From an uncultured Eubacterium sp. (GTDB lineage: Bacteria; Bacillota_A; Clostridia; Lachnospirales; Lachnospiraceae), in the NCBI GenBank assembly GCA_947653505.1, contig CANTHI010000172.1, positions 1 through 7,667 on the forward strand: DNA of 7,667 nt, read 5' to 3'. This document shows, piece after piece, positions 7,282-7,667 of the stretch (the stretch's first letter is position 1; each line of letters begins with the position of its first letter). The notes under the pieces were generated by a model, which was not told where the DNA came from, made no database searches, and was given only the letters and a program-made list of their open reading frames with translations. The translations under genes and the position numbers were made by a program.

Positions 7282-7560
7282 GCTGGGAGAGAAAATCTGA
7301 TAGCATATATTGGCCTCCCGGACGCTGGATGAGGGAACCGGCCCTGTTTCATTGTTCCGGTTTCCAGAATGTAAGAATCTCTAAGTATTCTGCATCTACT
7401 CTGTGGTACCGGACGGGCGCGACACCTGGTTCGCTTCTGGCGTACCGCCAGCAGCTAAAGGTGCCGCTTCGGCTTCGCCGCCTGTGTATCGGGCAGAATA
7501 CTAAGGGCTTCTAACATTCTTCCGAAGCCACAGCAGCCGGGGCAAATTTCCTCTCCCAGC
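7282..7560. repeat. Large inverted-repeat element, possible structured RNA or dispersed repeat
   Basis: Three levels of pairing are visible. Outer arms 7282-7299 and 7543-7560 match at 16 of 18 positions, the two exceptions being A-C pairs that become G-U on the minus strand. Next to each other inside are a nine-pair hairpin (7333-7341 with 7357-7365, one G-U on plus) and a long arm (7366-7393 with 7493-7520: 28 positions, three single mismatches and one G-U on plus). The long arm encloses a nested hairpin (CACCT 7423-7427 with AGGTG 7459-7463; GCT with AGC; CTGGC 7437-7441 with GCCAG 7447-7451) and a GC-rich hairpin at 7470-7480. This is a compact three-way junction design. No transposase or flanking target duplication was recognised, and it was not matched to a named RNA family. 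Wobbles favour plus in the inner arms and minus in the outer arm, so the functional strand is unresolved. Confidence 0.6.
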
Positions 7561-7667
7561 TGGTTTTCACAGGCTTTGCATCAGATTACCGGAACGATTA
7601 TGTATTAATTTCTACATAATGTTTCGTTACAACGTGTGTAAAGCTTTTGAAAACCAGCCGGATGGGA
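7554..7667. repeat. Long hairpin reaching the right edge of the window
   Basis: TCCCAGCTGGTTTTC (7554-7568) pairs with GAAAACCAGC (7649-7658) and, after a four-base bulge, TGGGA (7663-7667). Further in, GCTTTGCA (7573-7580) pairs with TGTAAAGC (7637-7644) with one G-U on plus. Then AACG (7593-7596) pairs with CGTT (7625-7628), and ATTATGTA (7597-7604) with TACATAAT (7613-7620), around an eight-base loop. The base lies exactly at the window edge and may continue. Neither side shows a U-run, so a terminator is not supported. The 7554-7560 segment is shared with the outer arm of the adjacent element, so the two pairings exclude each other. Confidence 0.55.

Noticed and set aside
7248..7352. A 34-codon minus-strand frame (MKQGRFPHPAS...), open further upstream and continuing after one TAA
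   Set aside because: No ribosome binding site, and it overlaps the same structured element. It may be a chance frame; an interrupted old gene is possible but nothing recognisable is encoded.
7329..7514. A 61-codon plus-strand open frame beginning MREPALFHCSG
   Set aside because: It runs straight through the long inverted-repeat arm and GC-rich hairpins, has no GGAGG-type site, and has no recognisable domain. The DNA pattern explains it better as a chance frame in a repeat.
7499..7519. Minus-strand ATG inside the long arm with a GGAAG-like sequence just upstream, opening a 20-codon frame
   Set aside because: The ATG sits inside a strong stem, the peptide is very short and nothing supports translation.
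7561..7590. CTGATG...GAAA on the minus strand resembling a hammerhead ribozyme core
   Set aside because: The conserved A after CTGATG is C, no stem II hairpin fits between the two parts, and the segment is already accounted for by the long hairpin.

Overview
The window is a stretch of bacterial chromosome, most likely from a Firmicute of class Clostridia and probably a Lachnospiraceae-type gut bacterium. This is inferred from the plsX-acpP-rnc-smc-ftsY gene order, strong GGAGG ribosome binding sites, roughly half G+C, and the protein sequences. No ribosomal RNA or species marker is present.

All recognisable genes lie on the minus strand, so transcription runs from high to low coordinates. 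plsX (7051-6017), acpP (5986-5756), rnc (5676-4873), smc (4856-1299) and ftsY (1240-299) are separated by 16 to 79 bases with no convincing intrinsic terminator between them, so they look like one operon. A further gene starts at 272 and runs off the left edge. It encodes the N-terminal 90 residues of an AAA-ATPase-like protein of the kind usually fused to a PD-(D/E)XK nuclease domain. A good sigma-A-type promoter (7163-7135) sits about 76 bases upstream of plsX.

The operon joins phospholipid synthesis (PlsX and acyl carrier protein), RNA processing (RNase III), chromosome organisation (Smc) and membrane-protein targeting (FtsY). These are housekeeping genes often clustered in Firmicutes.

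Three things depart from the ordinary. First, RNase III carries a 43-residue tail encoded by an imperfect tandem repeat, in which every second residue from 229 to 267 is Gln or His. The same DNA reads open in the smc frame and creates a false 47-residue N-terminal extension of Smc. Second, a near-continuous hairpin lies in the acpP-rnc gap and pairs well only in the transcribed orientation. Third, the roughly 500 bases upstream of the operon contain no credible protein gene. They hold a dense set of inverted repeats with long arms, partly mutually exclusive pairings and a possible divergent promoter, which looks like a structured RNA or a dispersed non-coding repeat. The neighbours commonly expected on either side (rpmF upstream, ylxM-ffh downstream) are not in this window.
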